NCBI GenBank assembly: GCA_023431725.1
Contig: JAEYVN010000563.1
Span: forward strand, 1 to 5,341
Length of the DNA stretch: 5,341 bases
Direction: 5' to 3'
Source: Pseudomonadota bacterium
Lineage (GTDB): Bacteria; Pseudomonadota; Alphaproteobacteria; Rhizobiales; Xanthobacteraceae
The translations under genes were made by a program, and so were the position numbers. Shown here in pieces: positions 1 to 5,341 of the stretch. Each line of letters starts with the position of its first letter. The stretch's first letter is position 1. The notes below the pieces were generated by a model. It worked only from the letters and a program-made list of their open reading frames with translations, was not told the origin of the DNA and searched no databases.

Positions 1-2226
1 TCGCGCCGGCAGTTCTGGGAACTGATCGAGGAAATCCGCGACAATCGCCCGGGCATGAGCGTGATCGTGGCGACCGCCTATATGGAAGAGGCGGCGACCT
101 TCGACTGGCTGATCGCCATGGATGCCGGCCACGTGCTCGCCACCGGAACGCCCTCCGATCTTCTCCGGCAGACTGGCACGACAAACCTCGACGCGGCATT
201 CATCGCGCTGCTGCCCGAAGAGAAGCGGCGAGGACATCATGAAGTGGTCATTCCGCCGCGCCCGGCCGAGGCCGACAGGGACATCGCTATCGAGGCGGAA
301 CACCTCACCATGCGCTTCGGCGATTTCACCGCCGTCAACGATGTGAGCTTCGAGATTCCGCGCGGCGAAATTTTCGGCTTTCTGGGGTCGAACGGCTGCG
401 GCAAGACCACGACGATGAAGATGCTCGCCGGACTTCTGCCGGCGACCGAAGGCCGCGCGCGGCTGTTCGGGCACGAAGTCGATCCCAATGACATGGCTGT
501 GCGCCGCCGTGTTGGATACATGTCGCAGGCTTTCTCGCTCTACAGCGAACTGACTGTCCATCAGAACCTGGAGCTGCACGCGCGCCTTTTCGCACTGCCG
601 CCCGAGGCGATCCCGGACCGGATCGCGGCGATGGCGCAAAGGTTCGAACTCGCCGAGAACATGGATTCGCTGCCGGACGATCTGCCGCTCGGCATGCGCC
701 AGCGGCTGTCGCTCGCCGTCGCGATGATCCATTCTCCGGACATTCTCATCCTCGACGAGCCGACCTCGGGCGTCGATCCGATTGCGCGCGACAGTTTCTG
801 GCAGATCCTGTCGGACCTCTCTCGCAAGGACGACGTCACCATTTTCGTCTCGACCCATTTCATGAACGAGGCCGAGCTGTGTGACCGGATTTCCCTGATG
901 CATGCCGGCAAGGTGCTGATCAGCGACACGCCCGCGAACATCGTGAAGAACAAGTCCGCAAAGTCTCTGGATGCCGCCTTTGTGGCCTATCTGGAGGACG
1001 CGATCGGCGAAACCGCCAAGGCACACGCACCCGGCATGCCTGCCGCCGAGGCTCTTGAACCCGCCCCGATCCAACTGGCGGCACCGCAGCCGCGCCGCCT
1101 CTTCAATTTCCGCCGCATGTTCGCGTATACCCGGCGCGAGGCGCTGGAACTACGGCGCGATCCGATCCGGGGGACGCTCGCCACCGTCGGCAGCGTGCTG
1201 CTGATGTTCGTGCTCGGCTACGGCATCAACATGGATGTCGAAGACCTCTCTTTTGCCGTCCTGGACCGCGACAACACCGCCATCAGCCGCGACTACGCCA
1301 TGCAGATCGGCGGCTCTCGCTACTTCACCGAAAAGCCGCCGATCAACGACTACGATGAGCTCGACCGGCGCATGCGCGACGGCGAACTCAGCCTGGCGAT
1401 CGAGATTCCTCCGGGCTTCGGGCGCGACGTCTCGCGCGGAAAGAACGTTCAGGTGGGCGCCTGGATCGACGGGGCGATGCCGCAGCGGGCGGAGACGGTG
1501 CGCGGTTATGTGCAGGGCATGCACACGAACTGGCTGACGCAGAAAGCTCGCGAAATCTACGGCACCGCGGCGTCCAAAGGTGATTTCGATATCGCGGTGC
1601 GGTTCCGCTACAACCCGGGTCTTCAGAGTCTCGTCGCCATGGTGCCGGGGGTGATTCCGATCCTGCTGCTGGTGATTCCGGCGATGCTGGCTGTGCTCAG
1701 TGTGGTTCGCGAGAAGGAGCTGGGCTCGATCATCAATTTCTACGTCACGCCGGTCACGCGGCTGGAATTCCTGTTGGGCAAACAGCTCCCCTATGTCGTC
1801 CTGGCGATGTTCAATTTCTTCCTGCTGGCAGCGTTCGCAGTTTTCATCTTCCGCGTGCCGTTCACCGGAAGCTTCATTACGCTCACCGCCGCAGCACTTC
1901 TCTACGTGACGGCCTCGACCGGCATGGGCCTTGTCATCTCGGCTTTCATGAAAAGCCAGATTGCCGCCATCTTCGGCACCGCGCTGATCACCATGATTCC
2001 GGCCATGCAGTATTCGGGCCTGATCGACCCGGTGTCTGCGCTGGAGGGCGCGGGCGCGTTCATCGGCTCGATCTATCCGACCACCCATTTTGTGACGATC
2101 TCGCGCGGGACCTTCTCCAAGGCGCTGGATTTCACCGACCTGCAGGGCTCGTTCCTGCCGCTGCTGCTCGCCATCCCGGCACTTACGTTCCTTGGAACCG
2201 CGTTCCTCAAGAAACAGGCTGACTGA
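1..2226 (+). CDS. rbbA: RbbA/YhiH-type ABC transporter, two ATPase domains fused to ABC-2 permease (5' partial)
   Basis: Probable inner-membrane ABC exporter subunit, the 'ribosome-associated ATPase/permease' family. The frame is open from base 1, and the first codons (SRRQFWELI) match the segment just after the D-loop of an ABC ATPase, so the ATG at 55 is internal and the true start lies outside the window. About 741 residues are visible; E. coli RbbA has about 911. Domain order: end of ATPase 1 (to about 180), linker, complete ATPase 2 (about 283-1000), second linker, permease (from about 1110). ATPase 2 shows Walker A GSNGCGKT (385-408), Q-loop Gln (526-528), the unusual signature LPLGMRQ (682-702), Walker B LILDEP (745-762), D-loop SGVD (766-777) and H-loop His (856-858). 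The permease has one helix near 1171-1227, a large external loop, then about five helices (1633-2205), with the cytoplasmic motif REKELGSI at 1708-1731. Recognition rests on remembered similarity to E. coli RbbA along the whole visible length. Ribosome binding is known only for the E. coli protein; transport substrate unknown. Confidence 0.93.
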   Translation, partial: SRRQFWELIEEIRDNRPGMSVIVATAYMEEAATFDWLIAMDAGHVLATGTPSDLLRQTGTTNLDAAFIALLPEEKRRGHHEVVIPPRPAEADRDIAIEAEHLTMRFGDFTAVNDVSFEIPRGEIFGFLGSNGCGKTTTMKMLAGLLPATEGRARLFGHEVDPNDMAVRRRVGYMSQAFSLYSELTVHQNLELHARLFALPPEAIPDRIAAMAQRFELAENMDSLPDDLPLGMRQRLSLAVAMIHSPDILILDEPTSGVDPIARDSFWQILSDLSRKDDVTIFVSTHFMNEAELCDRISLMHAGKVLISDTPANIVKNKSAKSLDAAFVAYLEDAIGETAKAHAPGMPAAEALEPAPIQLAAPQPRRLFNFRRMFAYTRREALELRRDPIRGTLATVGSVLLMFVLGYGINMDVEDLSFAVLDRDNTAISRDYAMQIGGSRYFTEKPPINDYDELDRRMRDGELSLAIEIPPGFGRDVSRGKNVQVGAWIDGAMPQRAETVRGYVQGMHTNWLTQKAREIYGTAASKGDFDIAVRFRYNPGLQSLVAMVPGVIPILLLVIPAMLAVLSVVREKELGSIINFYVTPVTRLEFLLGKQLPYVVLAMFNFFLLAAFAVFIFRVPFTGSFITLTAAALLYVTASTGMGLVISAFMKSQIAAIFGTALITMIPAMQYSGLIDPVSALEGAGAFIGSIYPTTHFVTISRGTFSKALDFTDLQGSFLPLLLAIPALTFLGTAFLKKQAD

Positions 2227-2227
2227 C

Positions 2228-3340
2228 ATGCGGCTGGCCAACATTCTCAATCTCGGGATCAAGGAATTGCGGGGCCTGGGCCGCGATCCGGCGATGATGG
2301 TGCTGATCGTCTACGCCTTCACGCTGTCCATCTACACCGCTTCGCGCGCTGCGCCCGAAACGCTGAACCGCGCGGCGATCGCCGTGGTGGACGAAGACCA
2401 CTCGCCTGTCTCGAATCGGATCATCACATCGTTGTATCCGCCTTACTTCGTGATCCCGCAGATGATCTCGCAAGCCGAAATGGACAACCGGCTGGACGCC
2501 GGGCTCGACACCTTCGCGCTCGACATCCCTCCGAATTTCCAGCGCGATCTGCTGGCGGGCAAGTCGCCGACCATCCAGCTCAACATCGACGCCACGCGTA
2601 TGTCGCAGGCCTTCGTCGGCAGCGGCTATGTCCAGAGCATCGTGTCCGGCGAGATCAACGAATTTCTCAAGCGCCATCGCGGCGCCACCGACCTTCCGGT
2701 GGATCTCGTGCTGAGGGCGCGCTTCAATCCGCAATTGAGCAAATCCTGGTTCGGCTCGATCACCCAGGTGATCAGCGCGATCACCATGCTGTCGATCATC
2801 CTCACCGGCGCTGCGCTGATTCGCGAACGCGAGCACGGCACGATCGAGCATCTGTTGGTCATGCCGGTCACGCCGTTCGAACTGATGGTCAGCAAGATCT
2901 GGTCGATGGGCCTGGTGGTGTTGATCGCTACGGCGGTCGCTCTCCTGTTCGTCGTGCAGGGTTTGCTGAAGGTGCCGATCCAGGGCTCGATCGCCCTGTT
3001 CCTGTTCGCCACGACGTTGCAGCTGTTCGCGACCACGAGCATGGGGATTTTCCTGGCCACCATGGCCGGTTCAATGCCGCAGTTTGGTCTGCTGCTGATC
3101 ATGGTGCTTCTGCCGCTTCAGGCCCTGTCGGGAGCCACGACACCGCGTGAGAGCATGCCGGAGATTATCCAGACCATCATGCTCGCAGCACCCAACACGC
3201 ATTTCGTGATGTTGGCGCAGGCGATCCTGTTCCGCGGCGCCGGCCTTGAGATGGTATGGCCGCAGATGCTGGCGCTGCTGGTGATAGGCTCGGTCCTCTT
3301 CGCGCTCTCGCTACGTCGTTTCCGCGCTTTCCTGCGCTGA
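2228..3340 (+). CDS. yhhJ: YhhJ-type ABC-2 permease
   Basis: Inner-membrane permease subunit of 370 residues (E. coli YhhJ is about 375) and probable partner of the permease half fused to RbbA. It has one helix near residues 21-38, a large external domain (about 40-175) containing IPPNFQRDLLAGK and DATRMSQAF, then helices at about 177-198, 225-246, 252-278, 286-303 and 343-362. The ABC-2 cytoplasmic motif REREHGTIEHLLVMPVTPFE follows the second helix at residues 199-218. A conserved PNTHFVMLAQAILFRGAG block lies near the C-terminus. The start chosen is ATG 2228, because MRLANILNLGIKELR matches the beginning of YhhJ homologues; an in-frame TTG at 2192 would add 12 residues overlapping rbbA. 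Only one base separates it from the rbbA stop and no strong Shine-Dalgarno is visible, so translational coupling to rbbA is likely. Substrate unknown. Confidence 0.93.
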   Translation: MRLANILNLGIKELRGLGRDPAMMVLIVYAFTLSIYTASRAAPETLNRAAIAVVDEDHSPVSNRIITSLYPPYFVIPQMISQAEMDNRLDAGLDTFALDIPPNFQRDLLAGKSPTIQLNIDATRMSQAFVGSGYVQSIVSGEINEFLKRHRGATDLPVDLVLRARFNPQLSKSWFGSITQVISAITMLSIILTGAALIREREHGTIEHLLVMPVTPFELMVSKIWSMGLVVLIATAVALLFVVQGLLKVPIQGSIALFLFATTLQLFATTSMGIFLATMAGSMPQFGLLLIMVLLPLQALSGATTPRESMPEIIQTIMLAAPNTHFVMLAQAILFRGAGLEMVWPQMLALLVIGSVLFALSLRRFRAFLR

Positions 3341-3381
3341 GGCCTTGCGAGCGCGCCGGCCCGCTAAAGCGAGCGAATCGT

Positions 3382-4890
3382 TCACGTCCCGCAGAAAGTC
3401 TGCCGGACTTCTTCTTCGGGCGCTGGTGGCTTCGCATAATCGGCAAACTGAGGCTGATCGTCGTAGGGACGGGCCAGCACTTCGACGAGCTCGTTGAATT
3501 TATCGAACCGGCCTGCGTTGGCATCTTCGATGGCCGCTTCGATGCGGTGATTACGCGGAATGAACATCGGATTCGCCGAGCGCATGGATGCACGCCGCAG
3601 CTCCGCAGACCCCTCTTCAAGCGACAGGCGCTCTTGCCAGCGCGACGCCCATTCGTCGAAGGCGGCAGGGTTGGCAAACAGCGCACGTGCATCTGCAACG
3701 CACTTCGAATCGACCGCGACTTCGCTCAGTGCACGGAAGGTCAGTGTGAAATCGGCGCCATTCTCTGCCATCCTGGCCAAAAGATCGGATGCGAGTTCGA
3801 GATCGCCTTCCATCCCTAGCGACAGTCCGAGCTTCCGACGCAGGCCGGCGAGATACGCCGTGTTGAAATGTTCATTGAAACGCGCGAGCGAGGTATTCGC
3901 AGCTTCGATCGCCTTCTCCGCATTCTCTGCCATGAGCGGCAACATGGCTTCGGCGAAGCGCGCGAGATTCCATTTTATGATGGCAGGCTGGTTGGCAAAC
4001 GCATAGCGGCCATATTGGTCGATCGAGCTGAAGACCTTGTCGGGATGATAGGCATCGAGGAAGGCGCAAGGACCGTAGTCGATCGTCTCGCCCGCGATGG
4101 AGGTATTGTCGGTGTTGAGCACGCCATGAATGAATCCAACGAGCATCCAGCGCGCAACCAGGCCGGCCAAGGCGGCGACCACCGAATCATAGAGAGCGAC
4201 GTATCGGTTGTCGGCGCTCTCCGCGGAAGGATAGTGACGCGCGATCGCGTAGTCCGCCAGCTGACGAAGATTTTCAATGTCGCCGCGCGCAGCAAAGTAT
4301 TGAAACGTGCCGACACGCAAATGGCTGGAAGCGACACGGGTCAATACGCCGCCCGGCAAGATGCTTTCACGCATGACATTCTCGCCCGTCAGTACGGCTG
4401 CGAGCGAGCGGGTCGTCGGAATGCCGAGCGCTGCCATGGCTTCGCTGACGATGTATTCCCGAATGACAGGACCCAGAGCCGCGCGGCCATCACCGCGTCG
4501 CGAGAAGCGGGTCCGGCCGGATCCTTTCAGCTGAAGGTCGTATCGTCTGCCCGCAATGTCCAAAACCTCGCCAAGCAGGATGGCTCGCCCGTCACCCAGC
4601 TGGGGGACGAAATTGCCGAACTGGTGTCCCGCGTAGGCTTGCGCGATCGGTTCCGAACCGGGCGCGATCGCATTGCCAGAAAGAAAGGCAAGGCCCTCAG
4701 GGCTTTTCAGGAACTCCGGATCGATCCGTAGCTGGCTGGCCAACGCGTCATTGACGCGAAGCAGTACCGGCGCCGGTACCTTCGTCGGACTCACGCGCTC
4801 ATAAAAGGCGTCGGAGAGTCGGGCGTAAGTATTGTCGAAGGGGATGGGCGTCTGAGATGTGTCGGTAAGGGCTGAATTCTCGGGCGTCAT
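3382..4890 (-). CDS. selO: SelO/YdiU protein adenylyltransferase (AMPylator)
   Basis: A pseudokinase-fold enzyme that transfers AMP from ATP to protein Ser/Thr/Tyr residues; in E. coli it is linked to the response to oxidative stress. The product has 502 residues from ATG 4890. Motifs in order: AYAGHQFGNFVPQLGDGR (85-102), LQLKGSGRTRFSR (119-131), IREYIVSEAM (143-152), RVASSHLRVG (185-194), and the active-site block HGVLNTDNTSIAGETIDYG (255-273). Residues aligning with the functional ones of Pseudomonas syringae SelO are all present: R102, K122, E145, R185, R192, D261, N262 and D271. The Cys-containing tail QTFCGT is kept, with Cys codon TGC where eukaryotic SelO has selenocysteine. Only three Cys occur (275, 397, 500). 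The start is uncertain: ATG 4890 has AGGGG only one base upstream, while in-frame TTG 4917 (nine more residues) has AGGG at nine bases. Recognisable homology begins downstream of both. Convergent with yhhJ, with 41 bases between the stop codons. Confidence 0.95.
   Translation of the reverse strand: MTPENSALTDTSQTPIPFDNTYARLSDAFYERVSPTKVPAPVLLRVNDALASQLRIDPEFLKSPEGLAFLSGNAIAPGSEPIAQAYAGHQFGNFVPQLGDGRAILLGEVLDIAGRRYDLQLKGSGRTRFSRRGDGRAALGPVIREYIVSEAMAALGIPTTRSLAAVLTGENVMRESILPGGVLTRVASSHLRVGTFQYFAARGDIENLRQLADYAIARHYPSAESADNRYVALYDSVVAALAGLVARWMLVGFIHGVLNTDNTSIAGETIDYGPCAFLDAYHPDKVFSSIDQYGRYAFANQPAIIKWNLARFAEAMLPLMAENAEKAIEAANTSLARFNEHFNTAYLAGLRRKLGLSLGMEGDLELASDLLARMAENGADFTLTFRALSEVAVDSKCVADARALFANPAAFDEWASRWQERLSLEEGSAELRRASMRSANPMFIPRNHRIEAAIEDANAGRFDKFNELVEVLARPYDDQPQFADYAKPPAPEEEVRQTFCGT
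3386..3417 (+). terminator. Candidate intrinsic terminator of the rbbA-yhhJ operon
   Basis: Arms GTCCCGCAG (3386-3394) and CTGCCGGAC (3400-3408) pair with eight Watson-Crick pairs and one central C-C mismatch around the loop AAAGT. On the + strand the stem is followed directly by TTCTTCTTC (3409-3417), a T-rich but interrupted tail. It starts 45 bases after the yhhJ stop and lies inside the last codons of the convergent selO gene. On the - strand no T tract follows, so it would serve mainly the exporter operon. The tail is imperfect and strength was not computed. Confidence 0.45.
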
Positions 4891-4937
4891 ACCCCTAAAG
4901 TGCTTTTCCTCAGACAAAAAGCAAGGCCCTGAGGGGT
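4891..4937 (-). other. Short inverted repeats in the selO leader
   Basis: Three short complementary pairs lie just upstream of the selO ATG: ACCCCT 4891-4896 with AGGGGT 4932-4937; GCTTTT 4902-4907 with AAAAGC 4917-4922; and CCTCAG 4908-4913 with CTGAGG 4929-4934. On the mRNA the first pair would bury the AGGGG next to the start codon, while the third overlaps it and excludes it. Arms are only six bases, so chance is possible. If the TATAAT at 4942-4947 is the real -10, the 5' arm would be partly missing from the transcript. Confidence 0.2.
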
Positions 4938-4941
4938 TTTG

Positions 4942-4947
4942 ATTATA
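4942..4947 (-). promoter_or_regulatory. Possible -10 box (TATAAT) for selO
   Basis: The - strand reads TATAAT exactly, 51 bases upstream of the selO ATG at 4890. Transcription would begin near 4935 and give a leader of about 45 bases. No TTGACA-like -35 hexamer is found 16-18 bases upstream (that stretch is GC-rich), and there is no extended -10 TGn. The support is therefore the -10 match and its position only. Confidence 0.35.
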
Positions 4948-5083
4948 GCCGCACCATGCGTCCCCCGCGTCCTAGCACCAACCTTACACGCAACTGATTT
5001 CCTTAACGTCCGCGCAGGCTGTCATCGCTACGATGTGCCGCGGGTATTCAAGCAGAACTGGGGCCAATTGCGCATTGATGTTC

Positions 5084-5100
5084 GCAAATATGACATTTGC
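5084..5100. promoter_or_regulatory. Perfect AT-rich dyad, candidate operator
   Basis: GCAAAT (5084-5089) and ATTTGC (5095-5100) form a perfect inverted repeat with six-base arms and a five-base spacer, a geometry usual for dimeric helix-turn-helix repressors. A related half-site, AATTGCG, lies at 5066-5072 and makes a second, imperfect dyad with CGCAAAT at 5083-5089. The cluster sits 57-91 bases upstream of the exported-protein gene, where its promoter would be expected. ATGACA at 5090-5095 resembles a -35 box inside the dyad, but the best -10-like sequence, TAGATT at 5117-5122, is 21 bases away, too far for a normal promoter. The regulator is unknown. Confidence 0.35.
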
Positions 5101-5146
5101 AGCGATAAAACTCTGCTAGATTCGACGCGCGTCAGGCCAGCCAACC

Positions 5147-5150
5147 GGAG
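5147..5150 (+). promoter_or_regulatory. Ribosome binding site deciding the start at 5157
   Basis: GGAG lies six bases before ATG 5157, a normal spacing. The competing ATG at 5152 is one base from GGAG and reaches a stop after three codons, so it is not a gene start. Confidence 0.7.
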
Positions 5151-5156
5151 CATGGA

Positions 5157-5264
5157 ATGGTAATTCGATCCAGAAGCGCCGCAGAGATACGGCTTTGGAA
5201 CTCTTCCGTCCCAGCCGTGCTTGCCGCGATAGCCGTCCTGACCGTATGCAGCGCTGCTTCTGCC
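5157..5264 (+). other. Sec-type signal peptide coding segment
   Basis: Codons 1-36 of the exported protein: Arg-containing N-region, a hydrophobic core rich in Ala, Val, Leu and Ile, and an ASA cleavage motif before Gln37. No twin-arginine motif and no proper lipobox are present. Confidence 0.7.
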
Positions 5265-5341
5265 CAACGAGAACCGCGCCGTGCACAGGCCACGGAGGAG
5301 ACGGCGCAGCGGCAGACCGGCGAGCCGATCATGGCGATCGT
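5157..5341 (+). CDS. Exported protein, probable L,D-transpeptidase (YkuD) family, 3' partial
   Basis: Sixty-one full codons are visible before the window ends. Residues 1-17 form an N-region with Arg residues, residues 18-33 (VPAVLAAIAVLTVCSA) a hydrophobic core, and ASA|Q at residues 34-37 is a good signal peptidase I site, so the product is exported to the periplasm. Val directly before the Cys makes a lipoprotein signal unlikely. A short charged, Gln/Arg/Glu-rich stretch follows (residues 37-55), then GEPIMAIV. From memory that last block resembles the start of the YkuD domain in rhizobial L,D-transpeptidases, which make or edit 3-3 cross-links in peptidoglycan or attach proteins to it. 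The catalytic HxxxxxxxxSHGCxR region lies outside the window, so the family call is tentative while the secreted ORF itself is well supported. GGAG six bases upstream fixes the start. It is transcribed divergently from selO. Confidence 0.6.
   Translation, partial: MVIRSRSAAEIRLWNSSVPAVLAAIAVLTVCSAASAQREPRRAQATEETAQRQTGEPIMAI

Noticed and set aside
2192..2227. TTG start giving YhhJ twelve extra residues
   Set aside because: These codons overlap the rbbA end, and homologues begin with the MRLANILNLG-like sequence encoded from ATG 2228.
1150..2262. 370-codon open frame on the - strand inside rbbA
   Set aside because: It is codon-aligned with rbbA, so it stays open merely because TTA, CTA and TCA codons are rare in this GC-rich gene. 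Its product is rich in His, Arg, Gln and Glu with no recognisable domain.
3359..3374. Small hairpin GCCCGCT/AGCGAGC in the convergent gap
   Set aside because: One mismatch, a very tight loop and no T tract on either side. The hairpin at 3386-3408 is a better terminator.
3386..3408. Hairpin by the SelO Cys codon as a relic SECIS element
   Set aside because: The codon is TGC, not TGA, and bacterial SECIS elements lie just downstream of the UGA, whereas this stem spans the codon. The T-rich tail on the opposite strand fits a terminator better.
3868..4731. 287-codon open frame on the + strand inside selO
   Set aside because: Again codon-aligned with the real gene and explained by the same codon bias. 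selO has full-length homology with intact catalytic residues.
4902..4934. H-type pseudoknot formed by GCTTTT/AAAAGC and CCTCAG/CTGAGG
   Set aside because: The pairs cross as in a pseudoknot, but the loop that must span the first stem has zero bases, so the two stems cannot form together.
5090..5122. Sigma-70 promoter ATGACA plus TAGATT for the exported-protein gene
   Set aside because: The spacer is 21 bases, too long for a standard promoter, and the -10 matches in only four of six positions.
4939..5163. 74-codon + strand open frame across the intergenic region
   Set aside because: TTG start with a GAGGGG only two bases away, no recognisable domain, and it runs through the probable promoter and start of the exported-protein gene.

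Overview
The window looks like ordinary chromosome from a GC-rich alphaproteobacterium. A member of the Hyphomicrobiales (Bradyrhizobium/Afipia-like) is my best guess, from the strong G/C third-position bias, the type of SelO protein and the start of an exported protein typical of that group. The taxon is inference; the sequence carries no taxonomic marker. I see no mobile element, CRISPR array, tRNA or rRNA.

Layout. Positions 1-2226 (+) hold most of an RbbA-type (YhiH-type) fusion protein: the tail of a first ABC ATPase domain, a complete second ATPase domain and a fused ABC-2 permease. Its 5' end lies outside the window. After a single base, positions 2228-3340 (+) encode a YhhJ-type ABC-2 permease. 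Together these are the last two genes of the yhiI-rbbA-yhhJ type exporter operon, whose HlyD-like adaptor gene would be expected upstream, outside the window. The operon converges on selO (3382-4890, -), which encodes a YdiU/SelO protein adenylyltransferase. A hairpin with a T-rich tail, placed inside the last codons of selO, probably ends the exporter transcript. A 266-base divergent intergenic region (4891-5156) carries a TATAAT box facing selO and an AT-rich perfect dyad facing the other way. At 5157 (+) starts an exported protein, cut by the window end, which resembles the N-terminus of rhizobial L,D-transpeptidase (YkuD) proteins.

How the genes work together. RbbA supplies two ATPase domains plus one permease half and YhhJ supplies the other permease half, so the pair can make one complete ABC-2 exporter core. 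SelO and the exported protein are separate transcription units with no evident link to the exporter. All genes belong to described families. I do not see an undescribed system here. The items most worth a second look are the regulatory dyad cluster, the terminator inside selO, the asymmetric ATPase sites and the SelO cysteine pattern.
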